A DNA stretch of 64,000 nt from an uncultured Flavobacteriales bacterium. GTDB taxonomy: Bacteria > Bacteroidota > Bacteroidia > Flavobacteriales_G > Salibacteraceae. The translations under genes were made by a program, and so were the position numbers. A model generated the notes under the pieces. It was not told where the DNA came from. It searched no databases and saw nothing but the letters and a program-made list of their open reading frames with translations. The DNA is taken from contig CAJXZP010000001.1 of assembly GCA_913062955.1 (NCBI GenBank), positions 62,001 through 126,000 on the forward strand, read 5' to 3'. Below are positions 8,621 to 16,462 of this stretch, in pieces. Position 1 is the first letter of the stretch; the number at the start of each line of letters is the position of its first letter.

Positions 8621-9430
8621 CTATTTGTTTTCAATTTTTTCTTTTAGTTTTTCCAGTCTGCTGTACATTTCTTGGGCTGTACCCATATGTTCACTACTAG
8701 GAAACCGATCTGCAAAATTAACATAAGCTTTGAAAGCTTTGTTAATTCTTACCACCTTTTTTTCATGTACACTCTTGATGGCAAGTAAATAATAGGAATC
8801 ATAGATGTTAAAAAGAATTTCCTCCCGATACTTACTATCCGGGAAATCCTTTAAAATGTTTTCGTAGGTGATTACCGCACTGGTAAAATCTTCCATCATT
8901 TTATATTGAGTAGCTCCTGCATAAATTTTGTCTTCGAGCTTTCTTTCCAGTTCTATAATTAGGGTATTACAGGTGTCTACTCGATCACCTCTTGGATACC
9001 GATCTACAAATAGTTGTAAGGATGAAATAGCATCGTAGGTACTGGACTGATCTAATTTGGGTGCGGGGGAAAGCTTATAAAAAGAATAGGCACTCATAAA
9101 TGCACATTCTTCAGTATACAAACTGGTAGGAAATGTCTTGGTAAATTCGGAGAATCTATGAGAGGCTAAAAGGTAGTCCGTTTGGTAAAAATCACAATAG
9201 GCTAACATGTAAAAAAGCTTTTCTGATCTTTTTTGACCTCTATATATAGCCGTTAAATCTTCAATTAATGGGTAAGCTTTATAATACTCCTTGCTTTCGT
9301 AATAGTCGTTCGCTTTTGCAAACTTATATTCTAAATCTGATGATTTTAATACCTTATTATACTCCGAACAAGAGCTAATTAATAAGGATGTAATAGCTAC
9401 AAATAATATGGTGCCCCACTTTTTTAACAT
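8621..9430 (-). CDS. bamD: BamD: outer membrane assembly lipoprotein
   Basis: 269 residues. The lipoprotein signal MLKKWGTILFVAITSLLISSC gives Cys21 as anchor. The rest is a chain of TPR helices (NDYYESKEYYKAYPLIEDL, FPTSLYTEECAFMSAYSFY, FPDSKYREEILFNIYDSYY) matching BamD, the lipoprotein that with BamA folds beta-barrel proteins into the outer membrane. First gene of the operon running to DUF4835. A TACATTTG box (9435-9442) ends only four bases before the ATG, so the message is probably leaderless. Confidence 0.92.
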   Translation of the reverse strand: MLKKWGTILFVAITSLLISSCSEYNKVLKSSDLEYKFAKANDYYESKEYYKAYPLIEDLTAIYRGQKRSEKLFYMLAYCDFYQTDYLLASHRFSEFTKTFPTSLYTEECAFMSAYSFYKLSPAPKLDQSSTYDAISSLQLFVDRYPRGDRVDTCNTLIIELERKLEDKIYAGATQYKMMEDFTSAVITYENILKDFPDSKYREEILFNIYDSYYLLAIKSVHEKKVVRINKAFKAYVNFADRFPSSEHMGTAQEMYSRLEKLKEKIENK

Positions 9431-9434
9431 GATG

Positions 9435-9442
9435 CAAATGTA
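9435..9442 (-). promoter_or_regulatory. Predicted -7 box of bamD
   Basis: On the minus strand this reads TACATTTG, an exact TAnnTTTG match, ending four bases before the bamD ATG (9430). No clear TTTG lies at the -33 position. The remaining 300 bases up to the next gene hold that gene's promoter and nothing else I can name. Confidence 0.45.
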
Positions 9443-9674
9443 ATTTTTTTAGACATTAATACGGCATATTGTAAGTATTCTAATGGAGGTATAATACCGC
9501 TTTGGTTTAGTATTTAAAACAATACGTAAAAGCCTGTAGCTCAATCACTTATCACTATGTATATTGGAGGGTGCAAGTTTCTTCGTTAAGAATGTTTAAC
9601 GAATTTTAGGTTATTCCAGTCCCAACTGTTCATAAACTACTGGTTTTACTAACATTTATCATACAGCTAGAAGG

Positions 9675-9704
9675 TTGGTAGTTACCTAATAAATTATAGT
9701 TTTG
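9675..9704 (+). promoter_or_regulatory. Promoter of the SPT-like gene
   Basis: TTGG at 9675-9678, 18 nt, then TAGTTTTG at 9697-9704 (exact TAnnTTTG). The ATG is 46 nt further on, giving a short AT-rich leader typical of the phylum, with no strong Shine-Dalgarno sequence. Confidence 0.55.
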
Positions 9705-9750
9705 CCGAGGTTATTTAAATAACCAAATTATTGAAAATTTAAGTTTGAAT

Positions 9751-10995
9751 ATGGTTGATATATTTGATAAAGTAAGGGGAAACAATGGACCTTTAGGTCA
9801 GTACTCTAAGTTTGGTCATGGTTATTTTTTCTTTCCAAAATTGGAAGGGGATATTTCTAATAAAATGACTTTTAGAGGTAAGGAAGTGTTGGTGTGGAGT
9901 TTAAATAACTACCTAGGACTAGCAAATCACCCTGAAATCAGAAAGGTGGATGCAGAAGCCGGTCTAAAATACGGCTTGGGGAATCCAATGGGTTCTAGAA
10001 TGATGTCTGGTAATACTGCTTTACACGAAGAGTTAGAAGATTCACTTGCCGATTACGTAGGTAAAGAAGCAGGGATCTTATTAAATTTTGGTTACCAAGG
10101 TATGGCTTCGGCTATCGATGCGTTAGTAAATCGGAATGATGTAATTGTATATGATTCGGAGTCACATGCATGTATCATGGATGGGATGCGTATGCATATG
10201 GGTAAAAGATTTGTTTTTGCACATAACAACATCGAGCAGTTGGATATCATGTTAACCCGAGCAGCTAAAATTACGGCTAAAACAGGTGGTGGTATTATGG
10301 TACTTACCGAAGGTGTTTTCGGTATGGCAGGTGATCAAGGTAAACTGAAAGAAATTGTAGCTCTTAAAGAAACCCATAACTTCCGTTTGTTTGTGGATGA
10401 TGCACACGGTATTGGTACAATGGGCCCAGAAGGTCGTGGTACGGGTTATGAGCAAGGAGTACAAGAAGGAATTGATATCTATTTCGGAACGTTTGCAAAA
10501 TCATTCGCTTTAATTGGTGGATTTATTGCTGCCGATGAAGACGTAGTTCGATTCTTGAATTACACGATGCGTTCTCAAATTTACGCGAAATCATTGCCTT
10601 ACCCAATTGTTGTGGGGGCTATGAAACGTTTAGAAATGATGAAAACCCAACCCGAACATAAAGCTAAACTTTGGGAAATTGCTACGGCACTTCAAAGTGG
10701 TTTACGTAACGAAGGATTTGATATTGGGGTAACGAACTCTCCAGTAACGCCTGTTTACATGAAGGGTGGAGTACCAATGGCGACTAAATTGGTAGTTGAT
10801 TTACGTGAGAATTACGGAATCTTCTGTTCTATTGTTGTTTACCCTGTGGTACCAAAGGGAACATTGATGTTGCGTTTAATACCAACAGCAATGCATACGT
10901 TAGAGGATGTGAAATATACGATTGATACTTTTAAAGTAATCAAAAAGAAATTAGAAGAAGGCGTTTACGCTGGTGATGATTTTGTTGCTCAGTAA
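9751..10995 (+). CDS. PLP-dependent alpha-oxoamine synthase, serine palmitoyltransferase-like
   Basis: 414 residues from the ATG at 9751; an in-frame TTG six bases earlier is less likely. Fold-type I PLP enzyme of the alpha-oxoamine synthase group, which condense an amino acid with an acyl-CoA. Visible: substrate region NNYLGLANHPE, GNPMGSRMMSGN, the PLP-phosphate ring contact DDAHGIG (about 217-223), and Schiff-base Lys250 in GTFAKSFAL. The N-terminal segment (FFFPKLEGDISNKM) resembles the Bacteroidetes enzymes used for sphingolipid or sulfonolipid (capnine) bases rather than BioF or Kbl. Serine versus cysteate as substrate cannot be told here. Stand-alone gene with its own promoter and a strong terminator. 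Confidence 0.85.
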   Translation: MVDIFDKVRGNNGPLGQYSKFGHGYFFFPKLEGDISNKMTFRGKEVLVWSLNNYLGLANHPEIRKVDAEAGLKYGLGNPMGSRMMSGNTALHEELEDSLADYVGKEAGILLNFGYQGMASAIDALVNRNDVIVYDSESHACIMDGMRMHMGKRFVFAHNNIEQLDIMLTRAAKITAKTGGGIMVLTEGVFGMAGDQGKLKEIVALKETHNFRLFVDDAHGIGTMGPEGRGTGYEQGVQEGIDIYFGTFAKSFALIGGFIAADEDVVRFLNYTMRSQIYAKSLPYPIVVGAMKRLEMMKTQPEHKAKLWEIATALQSGLRNEGFDIGVTNSPVTPVYMKGGVPMATKLVVDLRENYGIFCSIVVYPVVPKGTLMLRLIPTAMHTLEDVKYTIDTFKVIKKKLEEGVYAGDDFVAQ

Positions 10996-11017
10996 ATAGA
11001 GTACTTATAATATAAAG

Positions 11018-11048
11018 AAGCCGTTTCCTATTGAAACGGCTTTTTTTT
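11018..11048 (+). terminator. Intrinsic terminator of the SPT-like gene
   Basis: Perfect 10-bp stem AAGCCGTTTC / GAAACGGCTT with a 5-nt loop, running into eight T residues, 22 bp after the stop codon. Confidence 0.9.
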
Positions 11049-11096
11049 GTCTCAAAATTAAAGTTCTGGATACGCAAAGGCTAGCCATATTAATTG

Positions 11097-11165
11097 GAAG
11101 ACGGGAGTCGGGAGTCAGAAGATCGAAGTCGGGAGACGGAAGACGGAAGTCAGAAGATGGAAGAC
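11097..11165 (+). repeat. Degenerate purine-rich heptamer repeat (GGRAGWC)
   Basis: About ten tandem copies of a 7-nt unit varying between GGAAGAC, GGGAGTC, GGAAGTC and AGAAGAT. Not coding in any convincing frame. It lies in the ~740-base stretch without genes between 11049 and 11785, which also holds a perfect palindrome and a structured element. Confidence 0.7.
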
Positions 11166-11361
11166 TAGAACATCTTTCAATACCTCTACGTAAGTTAGAT
11201 TCTACCGAATTAACTTTTAAAAATGCGATGCATTTTTTCCTTGGCGGAGGTGACAGAATAGAGCATAGTGAGATTCAGGGGGATTGACTTTTCGTGAAAA
11301 ACACAAGAATACAGTAATAACAAATGCCCAACCGATGGTTTGGAATGGCGATTTAGGAGCA

Positions 11362-11398
11362 AATAACCTAGAAGGTTTTCAAAACCTTCTAGGTTATT
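11362..11398. repeat. Perfect 37-nt palindrome
   Basis: An 18-bp arm AATAACCTAGAAGGTTTT is followed by one C and then its exact reverse complement. There is no T tract, so it is not an ordinary terminator. Its core (AACCTNNNAGGTTTTCAAAACCT...) resembles palindromic repeats that I recall scattered between genes of Bacteroidetes. Only one copy is in this window. Confidence 0.85.
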
Positions 11399-11629
11399 CG
11401 TTAAAACATCCCGAACCCAACAATACCATCAAAGTCGAAGGAATCCGCAAGCAAGAAGTTGGAAGACCTAAGTAGATTGTTTTATTCCTAATTGGCGGAG
11501 GAGTTTGAAACCAAATTATGAATAACACACAAAGAACTATCGTCTAGAAGAGGGAAGGCCTGTGACTACTTTTGGAGGGAACAAAGTTTCTGGTTTGAGA
11601 AATATAAAAAGAAAGTGACTAATAGGAGT

Positions 11630-11728
11630 GGGGGCTTTTGCGTTAAGGATAGTAGTGGTACCCCACAGCGAAGCGAGGAGTATAACGAAAAGCCTGACCC
11701 GATTGAGGAACGAGATAGGGTAACGCCC
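11630..11728. ncRNA. Candidate structured RNA element beside rnpB
   Basis: A ~100-nt block with nested pairing. On the plus strand GGCTTTTGCGTTA (11632-11644) pairs with TAACGAAAAGCC (11682-11693) except for one bulged G. Inside are GTGG/CCAC and an AGCGAAGC hairpin. After it, ACCC (11697-11700) pairs with GGGT (11718-11721). The ends are GGGC and GCCC. The wording GCGTTA-GGATAGTAG...CCTGACCCG...AACGCCC resembles a motif I recall widely in Bacteroidetes intergenic DNA, but I cannot name an Rfam family. Strand and transcription are unknown; it sits just past the rnpB terminator. Confidence 0.45.
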
Positions 11729-11729
11729 A

Positions 11730-11780
11730 TAAAAAAAATAAAATGGAAAAGGGGCCAACCCTATTCGGTCCAGCCCCTTT
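11730..11780 (-). terminator. Intrinsic terminator of rnpB
   Basis: Read on the minus strand: AAAGGGGC (11780-11773), an imperfect inner helix, GCCCCTTT (11755-11748), then a T-rich run with eight consecutive T residues (11738-11731). Confidence 0.7.
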
Positions 11781-11785
11781 ATGTT

Positions 11786-12124
11786 GCAAATCTATAAGCC
11801 GGATTCTGTAATAGCTTATCATTTATCTAGCCCCATCGTCACCAATGGGATCAAGCAATCTACCCTCTCCGTTTGGACGGGTCGCCCTCAAACCGGAGTT
11901 TATTTGATTTTTCATCGCCTGAGGTTTACCTAGCCAAAACTGTCACCAATCTTGCTGGTGAGCTCTTACTTCACCGTTTCACCTTTACCCAAATAAATGG
12001 GAAATATACTCTCTGCTGCACTTGCTGTCACTAATAAATTAGCGCCTTCCCGTTAGGAAGCAGGCTACCCTTTGATGTCCGGACTTTCCTCATGCCCTTA
12101 CGGACCCGCGATAAGCCGATTTGC
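11786..12124 (-). ncRNA. rnpB: RNase P RNA (type A, catalytic RNA of tRNA 5' processing)
   Basis: The minus strand shows the universal RNase P core: 5' GGCATGAGGAAAGTCCGGAC (conserved region I, near 12075-12094), a GGTGAAACGGTG / AGCTCACCAGC segment, and the 3' strand ACAGAATCCGGCTTATAG (conserved region V). The ends are set by helix P1, where GCAAATC at the 5' end pairs with GATTTGC at the 3' end, giving about 339 nt. RNase P RNA cuts 5' leaders from pre-tRNAs. A TATCTTTG box lies just upstream and a terminator just downstream, so it is its own transcription unit. Ends may be off by a few bases. Confidence 0.95.
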
Positions 12125-12128
12125 GCAA

Positions 12129-12136
12129 CAAAGATA
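12129..12136 (-). promoter_or_regulatory. Predicted -7 box of rnpB
   Basis: Minus-strand TATCTTTG, exact TAnnTTTG, ending five bases before the P1 helix that defines the RNase P RNA 5' end. The agreement between box position and RNA start supports both calls. Confidence 0.6.
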
Positions 12137-12245
12137 TAACTCCTTTTTAGTTTAGGAGTCATTAACATTGCATGGCTAACACTTAATTTTTGAGTCCCTA
12201 TTACTACGATTTCAAATACTGTATACTTGTGAAAAATCAAGGTGT

Positions 12246-14144
12246 ATGGTATTGTCGTTATTAGATTGGTCCATTATTGTAGGATTCCTTCTTGTTTCTT
12301 TAATTATTGGAATTCGATTCAAAGGAAAAGCGGAAGGTGGATTAACCAATTTCTTCCTAGGAGGACGAAACCTCCCTTGGTACATAGCCGGTATCAGTAT
12401 GGTGGCAACCACATTTGCGGCCGATACTCCATTAGCCGTTTCTGAGTTGGTCGCATCCGGTGGTGTATCCAAAAATTGGTTGTGGTGGAGTTTTTTGGCA
12501 GGGGGGATGCTCACCACTTTTTTCTTTTCTAGGTACTGGAGAAGAGCCAATATTGTCACTGAATTGGAACTGATTGATATTAGATACAGTGGAAAAGAAG
12601 CAAAGGTCCTCAGAGGTTTTAAATCTGTTTATCTTGGAATTTTCCTGAACTCCATGGTAATAGCATGGGTTAATTTGGCGCTGAATACGCTATTAGTCAC
12701 CTTTTTTGATATTCCCGCTACGGAGGTTTATTTGTACACTTTTCTGGCCATGGCCATTGCTGTAACGTATGCTTCCATGTCTGGATTACTGGGAGTTGCC
12801 ATTACGGATACGGTACAGTTTTTTATTGCGATGGCTGGAACCATTATTTTGGCTTATTTGGTACTCGATGCTCCTGAAGTTGGCGGTATGGAAACGATTA
12901 CGGCTCGATTACCTCAACATTATTTTGATTTTTTTCCAAGTTTGGATGCTGGAGCAGCCTCTAATTTTCATGTCTTTTCGGTAAGTATGGGAGCCTTTTT
13001 ATCGTTTGTAGCGGTTCAGTGGTGGGCGAGCTGGTACCCGGGGGCCGAACCGGGTGGGGGTGGATATATTGCCCAACGAATGATGTCTGTAAAAACGGAA
13101 AAAGACGCTTTAAAAGCTACCTTGTTTTTTCAAGTTGCCCATTACGTATTGCGACCATGGCCGTGGATTATAGTGGCGTTGGCAGCCATAACCTTATACG
13201 CACCCGAATACGCCATTCAAGATAGTGCTATTTCTGACTTGATTTATTCCATGAAGGATCAAGGAAAAAGTATGGAAGAAGTAATGTTGGCCATTCCCAA
13301 TTCAGCGGATGGAATTATTCACAAATCTATTGAATATGCGTACAACCAAAGATTGGGGTATGTATATGCCATGCAAGATTTCCTACCCAATGGGTTGAAA
13401 GGTTTGTTGTTGGTTGCTTTTTTAGCTGCGTATTTAAGTACCATTTCTACGCAATTAAATATGGGCGCAAGTTTTATTGTGAATGATTTATACGTTCCGT
13501 ATTTGACCCAAAATAAAAAGACAGCTAATCCCAAAAAACTGATCCAAGTATCCAGAGTAGCCACCGTGGTTTTAATGATGGTAGGCCTAATAGTGACCAC
13601 CCAAATAAAGAGTATTTCTGGGGTGTGGGAGTTTATAATGGAAGCCGGTGCTGGATTAGGTGCCGTATTGATTTTACGATGGTATTGGTGGCGAATTAAT
13701 GCGTGGAGTGAAATTGTAGGAATGGTGGCTCCCTTTTTAGCTTATGGTTTTGGTCACTTAGTCTTAGATCCTATGTTTGGAGAGGCTTTTGTTACCAATA
13801 AAGGAACTTTCTACTTCACGGTTTTGTTTACCACTGGGAGTTGGATTTTGGTCACCAAATTGACGGCACCTGTAGAAAACCAAAAACTGAAAAGTTTCGT
13901 AGAGTTAATTCAACCTGATGGTTGGTGGGGACCAGTGTATTTGGCCAACGGAATGGAAAAACCAAAATCCAATATGAAACTCCTCTTTGCACTATGGATT
14001 AGTGCTTTGGTAATGACCTATAGTTTGTTATTTGCAATGGGGAAATTGATTTTTGGAGAATTACAAGAGGCCTTAATCTGGGGCACTATTGGTTTTATAG
14101 GAATGATCGTATTATCCCAATTATTAAAGCGAATGAAATGGTAG
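12246..14144 (+). CDS. Sodium:solute symporter (SSS family)
   Basis: 632 residues, strongly hydrophobic throughout with about 13-15 membrane segments. The N-terminus (DWSIIVGFLLVSLIIGIRFKG, then FFLGGRNLPWYIAGISMVATTFAADTP) is the typical SSS start: TM1, a G-rich loop, and TM2 with the SMVATTFAADTP substrate/Na+ region. GFKSVYLGIFLNS and AYLSTISTQLNMGASF fit the later conserved core. It lacks a C-terminal kinase extension. The substrate cannot be read from sequence; sugars, carboxylates and amino acids are all used by relatives. It starts 122 bp from the divergent rnpB and ends 42 bp before the DUF2520 gene. Confidence 0.9.
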   Translation: MVLSLLDWSIIVGFLLVSLIIGIRFKGKAEGGLTNFFLGGRNLPWYIAGISMVATTFAADTPLAVSELVASGGVSKNWLWWSFLAGGMLTTFFFSRYWRRANIVTELELIDIRYSGKEAKVLRGFKSVYLGIFLNSMVIAWVNLALNTLLVTFFDIPATEVYLYTFLAMAIAVTYASMSGLLGVAITDTVQFFIAMAGTIILAYLVLDAPEVGGMETITARLPQHYFDFFPSLDAGAASNFHVFSVSMGAFLSFVAVQWWASWYPGAEPGGGGYIAQRMMSVKTEKDALKATLFFQVAHYVLRPWPWIIVALAAITLYAPEYAIQDSAISDLIYSMKDQGKSMEEVMLAIPNSADGIIHKSIEYAYNQRLGYVYAMQDFLPNGLKGLLLVAFLAAYLSTISTQLNMGASFIVNDLYVPYLTQNKKTANPKKLIQVSRVATVVLMMVGLIVTTQIKSISGVWEFIMEAGAGLGAVLILRWYWWRINAWSEIVGMVAPFLAYGFGHLVLDPMFGEAFVTNKGTFYFTVLFTTGSWILVTKLTAPVENQKLKSFVELIQPDGWWGPVYLANGMEKPKSNMKLLFALWISALVMTYSLLFAMGKLIFGELQEALIWGTIGFIGMIVLSQLLKRMKW

Positions 14145-14186
14145 GTTTCTTTGTGTAATTCTATGTAAACGTTTTTCTTTGACGCT

Positions 14187-14957
14187 ATGAAAAAGGTTTC
14201 TTTTATTGGGTCAGGTAATGTGGCAACACACCTCGCTTTGGGTCTCCAAGAAGCCGGGATGGATATTTGTGAAATTTTTAGTTCAACACCAAAAAACGCC
14301 CTTAAGTTGGCTTCTAAAGTGGGCGCAAAAGCTGTTTCCTCCATTACTGATTTGGATGTACAGGGAGTGGATGTAATTATTATTTCTATTAAGGATGATT
14401 TAATTCATTCGGTGTCAAATGCTATTGGTGTTAGCTCCACTTTAATTGTCCATACTTCTGGAACCAAAAGTATGGATGAATTATCTAAGCATGAGAATAG
14501 GGGTGTTTTTTATCCGTTACAAACATTTTCGATCGAGAGCGAACTAAAACTAAGTAATATACCGTTTTGTGTGGAGGCCTCCAATTTGGAGGAATTGGAG
14601 ATTTTAAAAGAAATGGCGAGTTTGTTAAGTGCAGATGTTCGTATAACGAATGAAGAAACTCGAAAAAGTATTCATGTGGCCGCAGTGGTAGCGTGTAATT
14701 TTTCGAATCATATGTTTGCTTTGGCAGAACAACTATTGTTAGAAACAGGAGAAGACTTGTCTATATTAAAACCTTTGATTGAAGAAACGGTTTCTAAAGC
14801 TTTGGATAATCATCCAAAAGAAGTGCAAACAGGTCCTGCAGTTAGAGAGGATCAAGAGGTACTAAAAAATCACCTTCATCGTTTAAAAGGAAATCCGGAT
14901 TTTCAGAAATTATATCAAGATATCAGTAATTCGATAATAAAATTAAAAAATGAGTGA
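14187..14957 (+). CDS. Rossmann-fold / DUF2520 protein
   Basis: 256 residues. The N-terminal half is a dinucleotide-binding Rossmann domain (KKVSFIGSGNVATHLALGL, glycines at 8-10 region; HTSGTKSMDEL). The C-terminal half is the helical DUF2520 domain (RKSIHVAAVVACNFSNHMF; GPAVREDQEVLKNHL). This resembles NADP-dependent dehydrogenases of the ProC/F420-oxidoreductase type, but the substrate is not known. It heads the chain DUF2520-kdsC-prenyltransferase-maf, a gene order I recall in other Bacteroidetes, and overlaps kdsC by 8 bases. A near-match box TTTCTTTG sits five bases before the ATG, suggesting a very short or absent leader. Confidence 0.85.
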   Translation: MKKVSFIGSGNVATHLALGLQEAGMDICEIFSSTPKNALKLASKVGAKAVSSITDLDVQGVDVIIISIKDDLIHSVSNAIGVSSTLIVHTSGTKSMDELSKHENRGVFYPLQTFSIESELKLSNIPFCVEASNLEELEILKEMASLLSADVRITNEETRKSIHVAAVVACNFSNHMFALAEQLLLETGEDLSILKPLIEETVSKALDNHPKEVQTGPAVREDQEVLKNHLHRLKGNPDFQKLYQDISNSIIKLKNE

Positions 14958-15477
14958 GCATTATTTAAAACTATTACCTCAAATTAATACGTTGATTTTT
15001 GACGTGGATGGGGTGCTTACCGATGGTAGTGTAACCATTATGCCTAATGGGGAGCAAATAAGAAGTTTGAATTCTAAAGATGGATTCGCTATTCAGTTGG
15101 CTATTCGAAAAGGGTTAAGAGTTTGTGTAATTACCGGAGGTAGTTCGGAAAGTATCAAACAAGCATTGATGAATTGGGGGATTGAAGATGTGTATCTAAA
15201 AGTATCGAATAAAATGGATACTTACGATGATATCAAAGTTATGTACGACCTGAAGGATGAACATATTATGTATATGGGGGATGATTTACCGGATTATGAG
15301 GTAATGAAAGCGGTAGGTATTCCTGCTTGCCCTAATAACGCAGCACGAGAAATTTTAGATATTTCAAAATATATCTCTGATCGTGCAGGTGGTAAAGGGT
15401 GTGTTCGAGATATTATTGAAATGGTATTGCGCGCTCAGAAAATGTGGATGGATAATACAAACGATATAACCTGGTAG
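14950..15477 (+). CDS. kdsC: KdsC-like HAD phosphatase (KDO 8-phosphate phosphatase)
   Basis: 175 residues, the size of KdsC. HAD motif I is FDVDGVLTDG with Asp18 (nucleophile) and Asp20. VCVITGGSS is motif II, a conserved Lys lies in LKVSNKMDTYDD, and MGDDLPDYEVM is motif IV. There is no cap domain, as expected for the tetrameric KdsC type. It releases phosphate from 3-deoxy-D-manno-octulosonate 8-phosphate in LPS core synthesis. It overlaps the DUF2520 gene upstream and ends one base before the prenyltransferase start, so the genes are probably one operon. Confidence 0.9.
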   Translation: MSEHYLKLLPQINTLIFDVDGVLTDGSVTIMPNGEQIRSLNSKDGFAIQLAIRKGLRVCVITGGSSESIKQALMNWGIEDVYLKVSNKMDTYDDIKVMYDLKDEHIMYMGDDLPDYEVMKAVGIPACPNNAAREILDISKYISDRAGGKGCVRDIIEMVLRAQKMWMDNTNDITW

Positions 15478-15478
15478 G

Positions 15479-16462
15479 ATGATGGAAGTAAAAGCAAAAA
15501 TGTCGCATTTGTTCCGACCATTAAACTTGGTCATTATTGGTTTGACCATGTATTTATTGAAATACGGACTATTGCACGCCATGTTACGGATGTTAAGTAA
15601 AATTGTGAAGGTGGATTTGGTTTCGCAAATGAGTCCTTTTCAGTTTACACTTTTGGTGGCTAGTGTACTATTCATTGCCGCAGGCGGATATATTTTAAAT
15701 GATATAAAAGATGTGAAAACCGATGAGTTAAATAGATCTGCTAATCCAGTAGGAAAGTTAATTACCCTTGAAAAAGCAAATACTTTATATCAAGTATTTA
15801 CGGTTATAGGTTTGGTTTTTTCTTTTTGGATCGCTTTTGATATCGGGAATTACAATTATGGAATTATTCAATTAACGGCAGCCATTTCATTATGGTTTTA
15901 TTCCAATTACTTCAAATCAGAATTTCTATCGGGAAACTTGGTGGTTGCCTTTGTCGTGGCTTTAGTACCTCTTACTGTGGGAGTGTATGAAGTTTCTTTG
16001 GTCCAAATTGCTTATTTCAATAAGGTACAAGGTTTTCAAGATTTCAATTTTAACTTTTTAGCTTATTGGTTTTTGGCCTATAGCACCTTTGTTTTTGTTC
16101 TTACTTTAATTCGGGAAATTGAAAAAGATATGGAGGATGTCACAGGCGACCAATCTATCGGAGCTAAAACCTTGCCTATTGTATTAGGAATAAATGCTGC
16201 CAAAGGGGTGGCAACCTCTCTTTATGTTTTGGTGTTGATTGGATTTTATTGGGTGAGAGTGAATTTCTTGACCGACCCAATTTCAGGGACCTTTATTCTG
16301 GTTTTCATTTTATTAATTCTTTTGAATTTATTTCAATTATGGAGTGGTAAAACCATTTTGGCTAAAGTGAGTACATGGTCCAAAGTAATCTCTGTTGTGG
16401 GTATTTTATTTCTGTATGCTTTAGGGTACATAATTGATAACGAACTTTTTTTCAATGTATAG
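15479..16462 (+). CDS. UbiA-family prenyltransferase
   Basis: 327 residues with about eight or nine membrane segments. The first Asp-rich motif is NDIKDVKTD (N74, D75, D78, D82); the second is EKDMEDVTGDQSIGAKTLP on the opposite loop. Both bind Mg-prenyl diphosphate in UbiA enzymes. Bacteroidetes homologues are often labelled geranylgeranylglycerol-phosphate geranylgeranyltransferase; the acceptor cannot be told from sequence, and menaquinone or another lipid is possible. Two adjacent ATGs (15479 and 15482) both fit. Lies between kdsC and maf with no intergenic space. Confidence 0.85.
   Translation: MMEVKAKMSHLFRPLNLVIIGLTMYLLKYGLLHAMLRMLSKIVKVDLVSQMSPFQFTLLVASVLFIAAGGYILNDIKDVKTDELNRSANPVGKLITLEKANTLYQVFTVIGLVFSFWIAFDIGNYNYGIIQLTAAISLWFYSNYFKSEFLSGNLVVAFVVALVPLTVGVYEVSLVQIAYFNKVQGFQDFNFNFLAYWFLAYSTFVFVLTLIREIEKDMEDVTGDQSIGAKTLPIVLGINAAKGVATSLYVLVLIGFYWVRVNFLTDPISGTFILVFILLILLNLFQLWSGKTILAKVSTWSKVISVVGILFLYALGYIIDNELFFNV

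Noticed and set aside
9531-9600. GCCTGTAGCTCAATC... resembling the start of a tRNA D-arm
   Set aside because: No acceptor stem, anticodon arm or proper T-loop (GGTTCRA) follows; no CCA end or pairing ends found.
11097-11172. Possible CRISPR-like repeat
   Set aside because: The unit is 7 nt without spacers and no cas genes are in the window; it is a simple tandem repeat.
11284-11475. 63-codon plus-strand frame
   Set aside because: TTG start, contains the perfect palindrome, and shows no family resemblance; non-coding repeat region.
11615-11797. 60-codon plus-strand frame over the structured element and rnpB terminator
   Set aside because: Overlaps RNA-type pairing and the rnpB 3' end; composition not protein-like.
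12031-12240. 69-codon minus-strand frame
   Set aside because: Lies within the 5' part of the RNase P RNA and its promoter.
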